This document shows positions 48,039 through 59,474 of a stretch of 64,000 nucleotides of DNA, one piece after another; position 1 is the stretch's first letter; every line of letters begins with the position of its first letter. The notes beneath the pieces were generated by a model. That model saw only the letters and a program-made list of their open reading frames with translations, made no database searches and was not told the origin of the DNA. The translations under genes and the position numbers were made by a program. This stretch comes from Methanothrix harundinacea (GTDB lineage Archaea > Halobacteriota > Methanosarcinia > Methanotrichales > Methanotrichaceae): positions 21,333 through 85,332 of the forward strand of contig LGFT01000008.1 of NCBI GenBank assembly GCA_001509375.1. The letters run 5' to 3'.

Positions 48039-49762
48039 GCACGGGCAAAGTTCATAGAGTTGCCGGGCCGGTGGTGCAGGCTACAGGTCTTAAATCTCAC
48101 ATGTATGACCTGGTCCTGGTCGGCGAAGAGGGGCTGATGAGCGAGGTCATCGGCATCGCCGGGGACAAGCACGTCATTCAGGTATACGAAGATACCGCGG
48201 GCGTGAAGCCGGGCGAGCCTGTCAAGGAAACTGGTGCACCACTGGTAGCACAACTCGGTCCAGGGATTCTTACCTCTATTTATGACGGCATCCAGAGACC
48301 TCTCCCCAAGCTGGTAGAGGCGTCTGGAAACTTCATCAGCAGAGGTCTTTTCGTTGACGGCATTGATCACAAGAAGAAGTGGGAGTTCGAGCCGGTCGCA
48401 AAGAAGGGCGACAAGTTGGAGCCCGGACAGACCATCGGTACTGTCCAGGAGCAGCTGCTCATCAAGCACAAGATAATGATGCCTCCGGATAAGAGAGGCA
48501 CAGTAAAGGAGATCAAGTCCGGAAACTTCACCGTCGAAGAGACGATATGCGTGCTTGAGGACGGGACAGAGCTTCCCATGATCCAGTACTGGCCGGTCCG
48601 TAGAGCCAGGCCTTCCAGGTCAAAAGAGGCGCCGTCCATCCCCCTGAGGACAGGACAGAGGGTCATCGATGGGTTCTTCTCCCTGGCCAAGGGCGGAACC
48701 GCGGCCATCCCCGGTGGGTTCGGAACCGGAAAGACCGTCATGCAGCAGACCCTATCCAAGTGGTCTGATGTCGACATCGTCGTCTACGTCGGGTGCGGCG
48801 AGCGGGGCAACGAGATGGCAGACCTGCTTCACGAGTTCCCAGAGCTTGTGGACCCGAGGACAGACAGGCCCCTGATGGAGAGGTCCATCGTCTACGCCAA
48901 TACCTCCAACATGCCCGTGGCCGCTCGAGAGGCCTCCATCTACACCGGGATCACCACCGGGGAGTATTATCGAGACATGGGATACGACGTGATGATGACC
49001 GCGGACTCCACCTCTCGGTGGGCCGAGGCTATGAGAGAGCTCTCCAGCCGTCTTGAAGAGATGCCCGGTGAGGAAGGATATCCTGCATACCTGGGAGCGA
49101 GGCTCGCCGACTTCTACGAGAGGTCTGGCAGGGTTACCACTCTCGAGGGGACCGAGGGCTCCGTCAGCATCGTCGGCGCCGTCAGCCCACCCGGCGGAGA
49201 CTTTACCGAGCCCGTCACACAGAACACCCTCCGTATCACCAAGGTCTTCTGGGCTCTCGACTCAAAGCTCACTCAGAGGCGTCACTTCCCGTCTATCAAC
49301 TGGCTGGACAGCTACTCCCTCTACGACCTGACTCTTGAGCCCTGGTTCGTGGAGAACGTCTCTCCTGACTGGAACAAGAACAAGAGGCGGGCAATGTCGA
49401 TCCTCCAGGAGAACGCCGAGCTGGAAGAGATCGTGATGCTGGTCGGATCCGATGCGTTGCCAGAGGATCAGCAGCTGACCCTCGAGGTCGCGAGGATGAT
49501 CATCAACTTCTGGCTGGCTCAGAGCGCCTTCCACCCGGTGGACACCTTCTGTCCCTACAAGAAGCAGTTCGACCTGCTCGCGGCGATCCTCCAGTTCAGG
49601 GACCACGCCTTCGAGGCCCTCGCCCGTGGAGTGCCCACCGATGTGATCCTTGGAACGCCCTCTAAGGACGCCCTGGCGAAGGTCAGGCTTCTTGAGGACT
49701 ACGAACCGGAGCTAGAAAAGGTGAGGGCTCAGATGGAGAGCGAGTTCAAGACGATGTCATGA
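48029..49762 (+). CDS. ahaA: A-type ATP synthase subunit A (catalytic)
   Basis: [46 protein letters not shown]. Confidence 0.98.
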   Translation: MEVGTGKVHRVAGPVVQATGLKSHMYDLVLVGEEGLMSEVIGIAGDKHVIQVYEDTAGVKPGEPVKETGAPLVAQLGPGILTSIYDGIQRPLPKLVEASGNFISRGLFVDGIDHKKKWEFEPVAKKGDKLEPGQTIGTVQEQLLIKHKIMMPPDKRGTVKEIKSGNFTVEETICVLEDGTELPMIQYWPVRRARPSRSKEAPSIPLRTGQRVIDGFFSLAKGGTAAIPGGFGTGKTVMQQTLSKWSDVDIVVYVGCGERGNEMADLLHEFPELVDPRTDRPLMERSIVYANTSNMPVAAREASIYTGITTGEYYRDMGYDVMMTADSTSRWAEAMRELSSRLEEMPGEEGYPAYLGARLADFYERSGRVTTLEGTEGSVSIVGAVSPPGGDFTEPVTQNTLRITKVFWALDSKLTQRRHFPSINWLDSYSLYDLTLEPWFVENVSPDWNKNKRRAMSILQENAELEEIVMLVGSDALPEDQQLTLEVARMIINFWLAQSAFHPVDTFCPYKKQFDLLAAILQFRDHAFEALARGVPTDVILGTPSKDALAKVRLLEDYEPELEKVRAQMESEFKTMS

Positions 49763-49773
49763 GGGTGGTTTCA

Positions 49774-51156
49774 ATGACCAAAGAGTACAAAACGATTAAC
49801 GAGATCAAGGGCCCTCTCCTCTTCGTCGAGAAGACCGAGCCCGTAGGTTACAACGAGCTCGTGGAGATCCGGACCGAAACGGGTGAGATGAAGAGAGGTC
49901 AGGTTCTGGACACCTCCAACGAAATCGTGGTCGTCCAGGTCTTCGAGGGAACCGGTGGCCTCGGCAAGGAGAGCTCCGTCAAGTTCACCGGCGACGTGAT
50001 TAAGATGCCCCTCTCCCCCGACATCATAGGGAGAGTTCTCTCCGGATCAGGTCTGCCCCGTGACGGCGGCCCGCCAATAGTTCCTGACGTATCGAAGGAT
50101 ATCGCTGGGGCGGCAATAAACCCCGCCGCCCGAGAGAAGCCGAGAGCTTTCATCCAGACTGGCATCTCCACCATCGACGGGACCAACACCTTAGTCCGGG
50201 GCCAGAAGCTGCCCATATTCTCTGGTGCAGGTCTTCCCCACAACGATGTGGCTCTGCAGATCGCCCGTCAGGCCAAGGCCCTCGGAGAGGCCGAGTCCTT
50301 TGCCGTGGTCTTCTGCGCCATGGGCATTACCAATGAGGAGGCTCAGCACTTCATGGCCGACTTCGAGAGGACCGGCGCCCTTGAGAGGGCCGTCGTCTTC
50401 CTGAACTTGGCCGATGACCCCGCTGTCGAGCGACTGCTCACGCCTCAGCTTGGCCTTACCACCGCCGAGTATTTGGCCTTCGACCTCGACATGCACGTGC
50501 TGGTCATCTACACCGACATGACCAACTATTGTGAGGCCATGAGACAGATGGGGGCGGCTCGTGAAGAGGTGCCCGGCCGAAGAGGATATCCCGGTTATAT
50601 GTACACCACCCTCGCCATCCAGTACGAGAGAGCGGGGATCATCACCGGTAAGAACGGGTCCATCACCCAGTTCCCCATCCTCACCATGCCCGGCGACGAC
50701 ATCACTCACCCGATACCCGACCTCAGCGGCTACATCACCGAAGGTCAGCTCATCGTATCTCGGGAGCTTCACCGGAAGGGCATCTACCCGCCCATCGACA
50801 TCAGGCCGTCTCTCAGCAGGCTGATGAACTCAGGTATCGGCGCAGGTCACACTCGAGAGGACCACAGGGCGGTCTCTGACCAGCTCTACGCCTATTATGC
50901 AGAGGGCTGTGATCTCCGTGGCCTGGTCGCCATCGTCGGTAAGGAAGCTCTCTCTGAGAGGGACCGGCTCGTCCTGGAGTTCGCCGACGCCTTCGAGCAG
51001 AAGTTCGTCAACCAGGGCAGAGATGAGGATCGGTCCATCTTCGATACTCTGGACATCGGATGGAACCTCCTCCAGGCCCTCCCGGAGACGATGCTCACGA
51101 GGATCGACGACCACCTCATCAAGAAGTACCACCCCAGGTACAGGAAGAAAGAGTGA
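49774..51156 (+). CDS. ahaB: A-type ATP synthase subunit B
   Basis: [46 protein letters not shown]. Confidence 0.98.
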   Translation: MTKEYKTINEIKGPLLFVEKTEPVGYNELVEIRTETGEMKRGQVLDTSNEIVVVQVFEGTGGLGKESSVKFTGDVIKMPLSPDIIGRVLSGSGLPRDGGPPIVPDVSKDIAGAAINPAAREKPRAFIQTGISTIDGTNTLVRGQKLPIFSGAGLPHNDVALQIARQAKALGEAESFAVVFCAMGITNEEAQHFMADFERTGALERAVVFLNLADDPAVERLLTPQLGLTTAEYLAFDLDMHVLVIYTDMTNYCEAMRQMGAAREEVPGRRGYPGYMYTTLAIQYERAGIITGKNGSITQFPILTMPGDDITHPIPDLSGYITEGQLIVSRELHRKGIYPPIDIRPSLSRLMNSGIGAGHTREDHRAVSDQLYAYYAEGCDLRGLVAIVGKEALSERDRLVLEFADAFEQKFVNQGRDEDRSIFDTLDIGWNLLQALPETMLTRIDDHLIKKYHPRYRKKE

Positions 51157-51160
51157 GATC

Positions 51161-51907
51161 ATGGCCGTAATCCCTGGGACAAAGCCGACTAGGGCAGTCC
51201 TGATCAGCCTCAAGAAGAGGATCAAGGTCGCTCAGACCGGCCACTCGCTTCTGAAGATGAAGCGAGACGGTCTGATGATCGAATTTTTTGAGGTCCTCAA
51301 CCAGGCGAGGACGATCAGGCAGGAGCTGGTCGAAGACTTCGTAAAAGCTCAGCAAAGCCTCAACATGGCCAAGGCCTCTGAGGGCACCTTAGCGATCAAG
51401 AGCGTCGCCTTCGCCCTCCAGAAAGAGCCGGCTGTAGAGCTGGAGAGCAGAAACATCATGGGCGTCGTTGTGCCGAAGATTACGGCAGATTCTGTGCAAA
51501 AGCAGATGTTTGAGCGTGGATACGGCATCATAGGTACGAGCGCTGCCATCGACGAAGCTGCTGAGGCCTACGAGAGTCTGGTGGACAAAATCATCACCGC
51601 CGCAGAAGTGGAAACCGCGCTGATAAAGCTAGTGGAAGACATTGACGCCACCAAGAGACGAGTGAACGCGCTGGAGTTCAAAGTGATCCCCGACATCCAC
51701 GATACCGTCCGGTTCATCGGCTTCGCCCTCGAAGAGATGGAGAGAGACAACCTCGTCAAGCTGAAGATGCTGAAGGGCAAGGCCCAGAGGGCTGAAAAGG
51801 CCGCAGAGGCCGAAGCCAAGAAGGCAGCACTAGAGGGATCCGGCACCGAGCCCATGGGGCCCGGCAGTGGAAAGTCGAAGGGCCTACCCAAGACAGAGGC
51901 GGCTTAA
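51161..51907 (+). CDS. ahaD: A-type ATP synthase subunit D
   Basis: KPTRAVLISLKKRIKVAQTGHSLLKMKRDGLMIEFFEVL; ORF track start at 50897 overlaps ahaB and is too early. Confidence 0.95.
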   Translation: MAVIPGTKPTRAVLISLKKRIKVAQTGHSLLKMKRDGLMIEFFEVLNQARTIRQELVEDFVKAQQSLNMAKASEGTLAIKSVAFALQKEPAVELESRNIMGVVVPKITADSVQKQMFERGYGIIGTSAAIDEAAEAYESLVDKIITAAEVETALIKLVEDIDATKRRVNALEFKVIPDIHDTVRFIGFALEEMERDNLVKLKMLKGKAQRAEKAAEAEAKKAALEGSGTEPMGPGSGKSKGLPKTEAA

Positions 51908-51922
51908 GTTCGGCGTTGATAC

Positions 51923-52099
51923 ATGCCCAACCTGCTTGAACGAAAGGCAGAAGAGTGGTTTGGAACCCCCGAGAAGAAAGCACGACTGCTACAGTGGCTC
52001 GTGTACATCTCGAACCTGTATGTGATCCTCGGGGTGTTCGTCCTCATTTACGTTCTGTACGGCGATCATCTGATCGCCCTCTGGAACTCGCTGAGGTGA
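51923..52099 (+). CDS. ahaG: A-type ATP synthase small membrane subunit G-like
   Basis: Manually translated: MPNLLERKAEEWFGTPEKKARLLQWLVYISNLYVILGVFVLIYVLYGDHLIALWNSLR*; missed by the ORF track; last gene in operon. Confidence 0.82.
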   Translation: MPNLLERKAEEWFGTPEKKARLLQWLVYISNLYVILGVFVLIYVLYGDHLIALWNSLR

Positions 52100-52170
52100 A
52101 CGATTAGAGGGAACTCGGATCCCACCAGCTCGGGGTTCGGGTTTGCTCAATTCCTTTTTTAAACTCGATT

Positions 52171-53289
52171 TTAAAAGTTCGATGAGGCGGAGACCTCTTT
52201 GAGCTGGGCTATCCTGTAGCCGCAGATCACCTGTCTCCTTCCCGAGATGGTCTCGTCGAGGTCACAATCGCCGGTATCGACGAGAAGTCGGTGCGTCTCC
52301 TTCAGCTTGTGAGGGGTGGCGACGATGATGAGGTTTTCGGGGCCTGCCTTTCGGAGGACCTCTGGGCTTATCTGTTGGCTCCCCCTCCCCAGGACGAAGC
52401 CCTGAGCGCCGATGGGGCTGACGATGATTTTTATCTCTCCCACCTCGTCGATGATTCCGAGGAGGTCCCGTTCCGAGGCGTCGCGGCAGATCATTTGGCC
52501 GTTTCTCATGACGTCGACTCCCAGGAGGGTCTTCTCGACCCCCAGGACTTCGGCGATCTTGGCGGTGGTGGTCCCAGCCCCCAGTATATAGGCCGAGCCA
52601 TCTCGCATGAACTCCGAGGCGAAGATCGCGATCTCTTCTTTGAACTCCTCCTCGGAGCTGGCGGAGTAGATCTGTTTTCTCTCCTGGACCAAAGCTGGCA
52701 GGTAGGGGGTCGTTGCTATCCCGTAGATCTTGGTATCGAGGGCCCCGGCTCGATACTTCTCCTCGTCGACGTCCACGATCTCGGTCTCCCGGGTGTTGAG
52801 ATCTCCTTCCAGGCATCTCCGGATCAGGTCGCCCGCTGCTTTGGGGCTGATGGCGAAGACCCCTGAGTGCATCTTGACGCCTGCGGGTATGCCGATGATG
52901 GGCATCCTCGATCCGATGACGTGAGAGACGTCGCGGGCGGTCCCGTCGCCGCCGCAGAAGACGACCAGGTCGACGGCCTCTTCGATAAAGGATCTGCAGG
53001 CCTCCCTGGTATCCTCGGCGCTCGATTTCTCCGAGGCTTCGGAGACGACGCGGAACTCGAGGCCTGCTCTTCGGAGCGCTTTCTCCCCCATATCGCCGCT
53101 GGCTGTCAAAAATAGTGCGTCGACGTCTGAAAGCTCTGCGAGAGTCGTCTCGGCCCGACGGGAGGCGACGGGGACAGCGCCCCGTCGGACCGCCTCCTCG
53201 GCGAGGCCGTCGGTCCCCTTGAGGCCGACGGCCCCCCCCATCCCGGCGACGGGGTTGATCAGAAACCCCACCCTCTTCAGTTTCTCCAT
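52171..53289 (-). CDS. ATP-NAD kinase-like protein (AcoX-type)
   Basis: KRVGFLINPVAGMGGAVGLKGTDG; LVVFCGGDGTARDVSHVI; IPAGVKMHSGVFAISPKAAGDL. Confidence 0.9.
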   Translation of the reverse strand: MEKLKRVGFLINPVAGMGGAVGLKGTDGLAEEAVRRGAVPVASRRAETTLAELSDVDALFLTASGDMGEKALRRAGLEFRVVSEASEKSSAEDTREACRSFIEEAVDLVVFCGGDGTARDVSHVIGSRMPIIGIPAGVKMHSGVFAISPKAAGDLIRRCLEGDLNTRETEIVDVDEEKYRAGALDTKIYGIATTPYLPALVQERKQIYSASSEEEFKEEIAIFASEFMRDGSAYILGAGTTTAKIAEVLGVEKTLLGVDVMRNGQMICRDASERDLLGIIDEVGEIKIIVSPIGAQGFVLGRGSQQISPEVLRKAGPENLIIVATPHKLKETHRLLVDTGDCDLDETISGRRQVICGYRIAQLKEVSASSNF

Positions 53290-53302
53290 CCCCTTCAGGA
53301 AT

Positions 53303-54655
53303 TCAGAACTTGGGGATCTTTGCCAGGGACTGCTTCACCAGCTCTGCCGGGTACTCGTAGTCCACCAGGTTTCCTGCGAAGTAGGCGTCGTAGCTGGAGA
53401 GGTCGAAGTGGCCGTGGCCGCTGAGGGAGATGACTATCGTCTTCTCCTCGCCGGTCTTCTTGCATGCGACGGCGTCGTCGATGGCCGGCTTTATGGCGTG
53501 GGCAGACTCTGGTGCGGGGAGGATCCCCTCGGTCCGGGCGAAGGTGACGGCAGCCTTGAAGACTTCGTTCTGGTGGAAGGATATGGCTTCGATGACTCCA
53601 TCGCGGACTAGGTTGCAGAGGAGCGGGGCGTCGCCGTGGTACCGGAGCCCTCCGGCATGGATCGAGGGCGGGATGAAGTCATGACCCAGGGTGTACATTT
53701 TGAGGAGGGGCGTCAGCCTCGCTGTATCTCCGAAGTCGTAGGCGTAGAGCCCCTTAGTCAGGGTGGGGCAGGCAGTGGGCTCGCAGGCGATCATCCTGAT
53801 CTCTTTTTTATCTTTCAATTTGTCGGGGACGAAAGGAAAACACATCCCCGGGAAGTTGGAGCCTCCGCCGACGCAGCCGTATATGACGTCGGGGTAGTCG
53901 TCGACGATGGCCATCTGCTTTTTCAGCTCTTGCCCCTCCACGGTCTGGTGGAGGAGGACGTGGCTGAGGACGGAGCCGAGGGCGTAGTTTGTGTTATCGT
54001 GGGTGGCGGCGTCCTCGACGGCCTCGGAGATGGCGATCCCCAGGCTCCCGCCGGTATCGGGATGCTCTTTTAGGATCGCCCTTCCGGCGTTGGTCAGCTC
54101 GCTGGGGCTTGCGACGCACTCGGCTCCCCAGACCTGCATTATGCTCTTCCTGTAGGGCTTCTGGTCGAAGGACGCCCTCACCATGTAGACCCGGCACTCG
54201 AGGTCGAAGAAGCTGGTGGCCATGGAAAGGGCTGAGCCCCACTGGCCAGCGCCGGTCTCCGTGGCGATCCTCTCGATCCCCGCCTCCCTGTTGTAGTAGG
54301 CCTGGGCTACGGCGGTGTTCGGCTTGTGGCTCCCGGCGGGGCTGACGCCCTCATACTTGTAGTAGATCTTCGCCGGGGTCTTGAGGTGCTCCTCGAGCCT
54401 ATGGGCCCGGAAGAGGGGTGTCGGCCTCCAGAGTTTGAGGATCTCACGCACCTCGTCGGGGATGTCGATCCACCGCTCGGTGCTCATCTCCTGTTTAATC
54501 AGTTCCCTAGGAAAGATCATCTCCAGGTCTTTGGGGTCGATGACCTTTCCCGTCTGGGGGTTCAGAGGCGGGTCCAAAGGCGTCAAAAGGTCTGCAGCGA
54601 CGTTGTACCATCGCTTGGGTATCTCTTCTTCATCCAGCAGAATTTTAGTTTGCAG
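53303..54655 (-). CDS. Tryptophan synthase beta chain-like (TrpB2), probable CTG start
   Basis: [46 protein letters not shown]; in-frame upstream residues [29 protein letters not shown] 8 nt before CTG at 54655. Confidence 0.9.
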   Translation of the reverse strand: MQTKILLDEEEIPKRWYNVAADLLTPLDPPLNPQTGKVIDPKDLEMIFPRELIKQEMSTERWIDIPDEVREILKLWRPTPLFRAHRLEEHLKTPAKIYYKYEGVSPAGSHKPNTAVAQAYYNREAGIERIATETGAGQWGSALSMATSFFDLECRVYMVRASFDQKPYRKSIMQVWGAECVASPSELTNAGRAILKEHPDTGGSLGIAISEAVEDAATHDNTNYALGSVLSHVLLHQTVEGQELKKQMAIVDDYPDVIYGCVGGGSNFPGMCFPFVPDKLKDKKEIRMIACEPTACPTLTKGLYAYDFGDTARLTPLLKMYTLGHDFIPPSIHAGGLRYHGDAPLLCNLVRDGVIEAISFHQNEVFKAAVTFARTEGILPAPESAHAIKPAIDDAVACKKTGEEKTIVISLSGHGHFDLSSYDAYFAGNLVDYEYPAELVKQSLAKIPKF

Positions 54656-55206
54656 AAGTTATCCCTCCAGAAATGATGAATTTTAATGTACTCAAATGTG
54701 CATTGTAGTAATGATGACGGCGTTATTTAAGGGTTTTGGGGTACAGGTCGATGTAGAACAATAAACCTCATACATAAAATGCTTGTGAGAACGAATCTCT
54801 ATGGTACCATATGCACCCTTTTAATCCGTGATTTCTGATCTGATTTATTGGGGGCCCAGAAGGCCTTCTCAGGATCTGTCCTCCTCCGAGATAGTTTTGA
54901 TTTGATCTGTCAGATCCTTCTTGTGTTAATAATTATGGTAAAACTCATAAGCAAGTAGGGGAATTACCAGAAAAATCTGAGGATTTCTCATGGGGATGAG
55001 GCTGGCTTTATCGCCGACCTTCCGCTCAGAGCCTCGTCTTAAACATGAGGAATTCAGCTGGAAGAGGTTGACGTTGCTATGAACGATGCGCCGTTCGGCC
55101 AGCCAAGGCAGCCTTGAAATCTGTCTCATCGCTATATAGTCCCGGGCCGCAAAGCAGCTCGAAGCATGGCGGCATTGCGGTGGAGATATCTGAGGTGGAC
55201 ATCAAG

Positions 55207-56043
55207 ATGAACCCAATGATCGAGATCGACTGGAACGAGGTTTGGAAAGATCAGATGCGTAGGAACCGAGAGGCGAGCACCACCCGAGACTGCGCCAAAA
55301 TCTGGGAGAGTCGAGAGAGCGCCCTCAAGTTCTGGAATATGTCCCAAGATAACAGGCATCGTGTAGATAAGACGATCGCTGGAACTGAGATCACCCCCGA
55401 GTCGCGAGTCCTGGACATTGGGGCTGGGCCAGGAACTCTCGCAATCCCCTTCGCCCAACGGGTCGCGAACGTCACCGTAGTGGAGCCCGCCGAAGGGATG
55501 CTCTCCGTCCTCCGGGATAAGATGGCCGAGGAGGGCGTCGGGAACATCGATGTCGTTCAGAAGCGGTGGGAGGAGGTGGATGTCGCCGAGGACTTGGACC
55601 CGCCCTACGACGTGGTGATCGCCTCCTTCTCCCTGGGGATGCCGGACATCAGGGCCGCGATCGAGAAGATGATAGAAGCCGCTAGCAGCCGGATCTATCT
55701 CTATCATTTTGCCGGGGAGACCCACTGGGACCAAAACTCGCGAGACCTCTGGCCGAGGCTCCACGGGAGGGAGTACCAACCAGGCCCCAAGAGCGACGTA
55801 CTCTACAACGTCCTCTACCAGATGGGGATCTTCCCCCACGTGCGGACCTTCCGCCTGCGGCATACCCAGCGGTTCGCCAGCATGGAGGAGGCGATGGAGC
55901 ACTTCCGCCGCCAGTACTGCATATCGACGGCAAAGCAGGATGCGATAGTCCGGGAGCACCTCGCTCAGGTCCTCCAGGCGGAGAATGGTGTTTTCGTCCT
56001 GCCGGTGGAGTCGATCAGGGTCAAGATCTGGTGGCAGAAGTAG
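55207..56043 (+). CDS. Class I SAM-dependent methyltransferase
   Basis: ESRVLDIGAGPGTLAIPFAQRVANVTVVEPAEGMLSVLRDKM; start uncertain (GTG at 55180 possible). Confidence 0.88.
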   Translation: MNPMIEIDWNEVWKDQMRRNREASTTRDCAKIWESRESALKFWNMSQDNRHRVDKTIAGTEITPESRVLDIGAGPGTLAIPFAQRVANVTVVEPAEGMLSVLRDKMAEEGVGNIDVVQKRWEEVDVAEDLDPPYDVVIASFSLGMPDIRAAIEKMIEAASSRIYLYHFAGETHWDQNSRDLWPRLHGREYQPGPKSDVLYNVLYQMGIFPHVRTFRLRHTQRFASMEEAMEHFRRQYCISTAKQDAIVREHLAQVLQAENGVFVLPVESIRVKIWWQK

Positions 56044-56113
56044 CCTTGGGCGGGGGAGGTGGAGGAGGCATGCCCTGCGGTAGAGGCGAGAGGGGGGAGC
56101 TCTGATCCCTCCG

Positions 56114-56590
56114 TCAGATCAGCCCCTCCGCCCCCTTTTTGATCACCCTCGCGGAAATTATCGTCCCCTTGCCGCTGTTCAGGTTTATGGAGGAGAGGAT
56201 CCCCACCACCTTCTCGTCCTGGTATAGAGGCGTTCCGCTCTCTCCGGGACCCGGCATGTCGGCGTGGCCGATTACGACTGAGAGAAGGTCGCCGACGTCG
56301 GATATGCTGCAGTCCTTCGCGCCCATGGCGCTTGCGAGCCTGGCGGGGCCGAGCCTCGCCGTGCCCAAAGGCGTCGGCTCGCACCCGGAGGCCTTGAAGT
56401 AGACTAGGTCAAAGGTTCTCCAATCGGCGACCACTTGTCCCTTTACGCCACCAATGTTGAGGTCCTTCGTCCCGGCGAGCCTTATTACGTGGTGGGCGGT
56501 CACCCCGATGCATCTATTTTTGCTCCTCAGAAACGCGCCCACCACGCCGCCTTGTCTTCCGGCACGAAAGAGATCTCCCGCCCTGAGCAT
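56114..56590 (-). CDS. Small trypsin-like (S1 fold) protein without signal peptide
   Basis: GVTAHHVI (His), TFDLVYFK (Asp), MPGPGESGTPLYQDEKVVGILSSI (Ser), in order. Confidence 0.6.
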   Translation of the reverse strand: MLRAGDLFRAGRQGGVVGAFLRSKNRCIGVTAHHVIRLAGTKDLNIGGVKGQVVADWRTFDLVYFKASGCEPTPLGTARLGPARLASAMGAKDCSISDVGDLLSVVIGHADMPGPGESGTPLYQDEKVVGILSSINLNSGKGTIISARVIKKGAEGLI

Positions 56591-56647
56591 GATGCTTTTT
56601 TGATATGATACGAATAAATAGATATCCTGATCTGGGGGTGAGACTAT

Positions 56648-57367
56648 CTAAATATCAAGTGACATAAGGGGGAATCGATCTCGGCTCGACCCGCCCGGTA
56701 TTTCACGGCCAGAGTCGCAGAGTCCGTCCCCGTCTTCGTCAATGCAACCCTCTTCAAGATCGTCGAAATCTCCGTACCTGTTTCCCACGGTGCCGTCGTC
56801 CCAGAGGTTCGTCCCGTCGTCGAATGCGTCTCCGAGGAAGTTCTTCATCATCTCATTCTCAAAGATCAAGTTGCCGGAGCAATCGTCCAGCCGCAGGCCG
56901 AACTGAAGGTTGCCAGAGGCTGCGTTCCCCTGGACGGTGCAGTTTTTGCATCCCTGGAGGTGGATTCCTACGTAGTTGTTGCTTGCGTCATTATTTCGGA
57001 TGACGCAATCGTTGGAGAGTACGAGGATCCCGGCGGAGTCGGGTCCCCCGTTCAAGAGCCGTAGCCCCTCCACGACTACGCCGTCGGCGGAGACGGTGAC
57101 AGGGCTTCCCCGTCCTGTGGCGTCGAGGATCGGCATTCCATCTCCGGAATCGATACCTTGAAGCTCTATCATCTTATCGATCTTCAAATGGTCGTAGTAC
57201 CTGCCGCTCTGGACAGAGACGACGTCCTCGGGGGATGCGGCGAAGATGGCGGCCTTGATGCTGGAGTAGTCGCAGCCGCTCGGACATACGGTGATCGTCG
57301 CCCCCTGAGTGAGGGCAGAGGTCAAGTAAACGGCCAGAATCAGCCAACTGGAAGCTGTATTTCTCAT
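56648..57367 (-). CDS. Secreted right-handed beta-helix (NosD-like) protein
   Basis: Signal peptide; VCPSGCDYSSIKAAIFAASPEDVVSVQSGRYYDHLKI...NDCVIRNNDASNNYVGIHLQGCKNCTVQGN. Confidence 0.87.
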   Translation of the reverse strand: MRNTASSWLILAVYLTSALTQGATITVCPSGCDYSSIKAAIFAASPEDVVSVQSGRYYDHLKIDKMIELQGIDSGDGMPILDATGRGSPVTVSADGVVVEGLRLLNGGPDSAGILVLSNDCVIRNNDASNNYVGIHLQGCKNCTVQGNAASGNLQFGLRLDDCSGNLIFENEMMKNFLGDAFDDGTNLWDDGTVGNRYGDFDDLEEGCIDEDGDGLCDSGREIPGGSSRDRFPLMSLDI

Positions 57368-57392
57368 AAGCCCCCTCGAAAATCTCTCAAGG

Positions 57393-59081
57393 TCAGAGGT
57401 AGGCCTCGGTGACATACCTTCTCATCATCCTGTGGCTGTTGAAGTAGTAGGCTAGCATTCCTATTGAGTCGTTCATCATCCTGACCCAATGGTCCTTCCG
57501 ATGATAGAAGGTCGGGACGATGATGTACTCGAGCTTGCTGTAGAGGTCGTCTATGTCCCTTCGCCTCGCCTCCTGGGGAGGGAGCTCCTCTCCGGGCTCG
57601 GGGCCTATCGACCAGCCGGTGACGCCCTCGATCCATCCCTCGATCCACCAGCCGTCGAGAACGCTGAAGTTTATGACCCCGTTGTGGGCCGCTTTCATTC
57701 CGCTGGTCCCCGAAGCCTCCCGGGGCCGAAGCGGCGTGTTCACCCAGACGTCGACCCCCGAAACCATCTTCGCCGCCAGGGCCATATCATAGTTCTCGAG
57801 GTACGCAACCTCGATCTCGCCCTTGAGGTCTCTCGCGCGGCAGAAGATCTCCTCGATGAGCCTCTTCCCCTGGAAGTCCTTTGGATGGGCCTTTCCTGCC
57901 ATGACGATCTGGATCTTGCCCCGCGAGTTGATCCTCCGGAGCCTGTCGAGGTCTGAGAAGAGGAGGGTCGGCCTCTTATACTCCGTCGATCGTCTCGCAA
58001 ACCCCAAGGTGAGAACCTGGGGGTCCATCTCAGTCCCCGTCGATCGGTTGACGAGGTCTATCAGGTCCTTCTTAGCTTTGGCGTGGGCCACCACCATCAG
58101 ATCGTCGGGGATTACGTCGACTCTCACCAGAAGCTCGGGCTCGTTCGCCCAGCCCGGAAGGTAGCGATCGTACAGCTCTCTGAAAGGGGGACACGTCCAG
58201 GTGTAGGAATGGACTCCGTTGGTCACCGAGTGGATGACGTACCCGGGAAACATGGCGCGGGATACGTCCCGATGCTTCTTTGCGACACCGTTCACATAAT
58301 TTGATAAGTTGAGGGCGAAGAGGGTCATATTCAGCCTCTGGCCGCCTCCAAACCTCTTCAACATCTCAATTTTGTCGCCGTCCTCGATCAGTTCGCTGAC
58401 GAGGTCGTAGGAGAACTTGTCGTGCCCCGCCTCCACCGGGGTGTGGGTGGTGAAGACGCACCTCTTTCGGACTTTCTTCGGATCCCCCTCGCACCCTTTC
58501 AAAAGCTCAAGGGCCAGGAGGCTTGAGTGGCCCTCGTTCATGTGGTACTTCCTAATCTCAAAACCCAGGGCTTCGAGGATCCTCATGCCCCCTATTCCGA
58601 GGACCATCTCCTGCTTCAGACGATACCGTTCGTCGCCACCGTAGAGGACGTCGGTGATCTCCCTATCCTCCCGCGAGTTTTCCTCTAGGTCAGTGTCCAG
58701 GAAGAGGACTGGTACAGAGCCGCCGGTGGGACTCTCAAGAACGTACTGCCAGGCTGCTACGCCGACTTCCTTTTTCCCTATCCGGACCTTGGTCTTCTCT
58801 GGCAGCAGCTCCATAAGCTCAGAGGGGTTCCACTCTGCGGGGTGCTCGATCTGTCGCCCCTCAGCGTCGAGCTCCTGCCGGAAGTTCCCCTTCCTGCTCG
58901 CGAGGGTGACGGCAACGACGGGGAGTCTCAGATCGGCGCTGGACCGGAGAGTGTCCCCCGCGAGGGTCCCAAGCCCTCCAGCGTAGGTTGGGATCTCCTC
59001 TTTCATGCCGATCTCCATCGAGAAGTAGGCGATCGTCTCTCCCCTCAGAGCTCCTTTCGTATTTTCTCCCGATTCATCCAA
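57393..59081 (-). CDS. glgP: Alpha-glucan (glycogen/starch) phosphorylase family enzyme
   Basis: IAYFSMEIGMKEEIPTYAGGLGTLAGDTLRSSADL; CVFTTHTPVEAGHDKF; VWVNTPLRPREASGTSGMKAAHNGVINFSVLDGWW. Confidence 0.95.
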   Translation of the reverse strand: MDESGENTKGALRGETIAYFSMEIGMKEEIPTYAGGLGTLAGDTLRSSADLRLPVVAVTLASRKGNFRQELDAEGRQIEHPAEWNPSELMELLPEKTKVRIGKKEVGVAAWQYVLESPTGGSVPVLFLDTDLEENSREDREITDVLYGGDERYRLKQEMVLGIGGMRILEALGFEIRKYHMNEGHSSLLALELLKGCEGDPKKVRKRCVFTTHTPVEAGHDKFSYDLVSELIEDGDKIEMLKRFGGGQRLNMTLFALNLSNYVNGVAKKHRDVSRAMFPGYVIHSVTNGVHSYTWTCPPFRELYDRYLPGWANEPELLVRVDVIPDDLMVVAHAKAKKDLIDLVNRSTGTEMDPQVLTLGFARRSTEYKRPTLLFSDLDRLRRINSRGKIQIVMAGKAHPKDFQGKRLIEEIFCRARDLKGEIEVAYLENYDMALAAKMVSGVDVWVNTPLRPREASGTSGMKAAHNGVINFSVLDGWWIEGWIEGVTGWSIGPEPGEELPPQEARRRDIDDLYSKLEYIIVPTFYHRKDHWVRMMNDSIGMLAYYFNSHRMMRRYVTEAYL

Positions 59082-59302
59082 ACCGACTCACCTCAACTTT
59101 AGATCGAAGCTCGAGGACGTCGCAGCATCTGCGTTTCGCCCCCCCGCCCTTCCACACCAACTCTTCTCATTCTTTGTCGTTTGTACTACTTAATTCGATC
59201 CCCTCTATCGAATTGGAGAGTTCTGAGGAGGCGGCGATCCGCCCTCCGAAATTCCAACAGTTTGGCCGACGGATTTATCATTTCAGGCGAAAGAGGGCGT
59301 TC

Positions 59303-59461
59303 ATGCGTTGCGGAATAACAGTTCCCGCCATCGGTACCTTCTCCCATCCCAAAACCACGGTGGAGATGGCGGTGGAGGCGGAGGCCACTGGTGGCTGGGG
59401 ACGATCGATCCCTGGAGCTTCGGCTGGAGATGGGAAGGTGACTGGCCCATCGAGGATATGA
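59303..59461 (+). pseudogene. Possible N-terminal remnant of a luciferase-like (LLM/F420-type) oxidoreductase
   Basis: MRCGITVPAIGTFSHPKTTVEMAVEAEATGG resembles the first beta-alpha unit of LLM proteins; rest not recognisable. Confidence 0.4.
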
Positions 59462-59474
59462 GGTCGAGGGTGAG

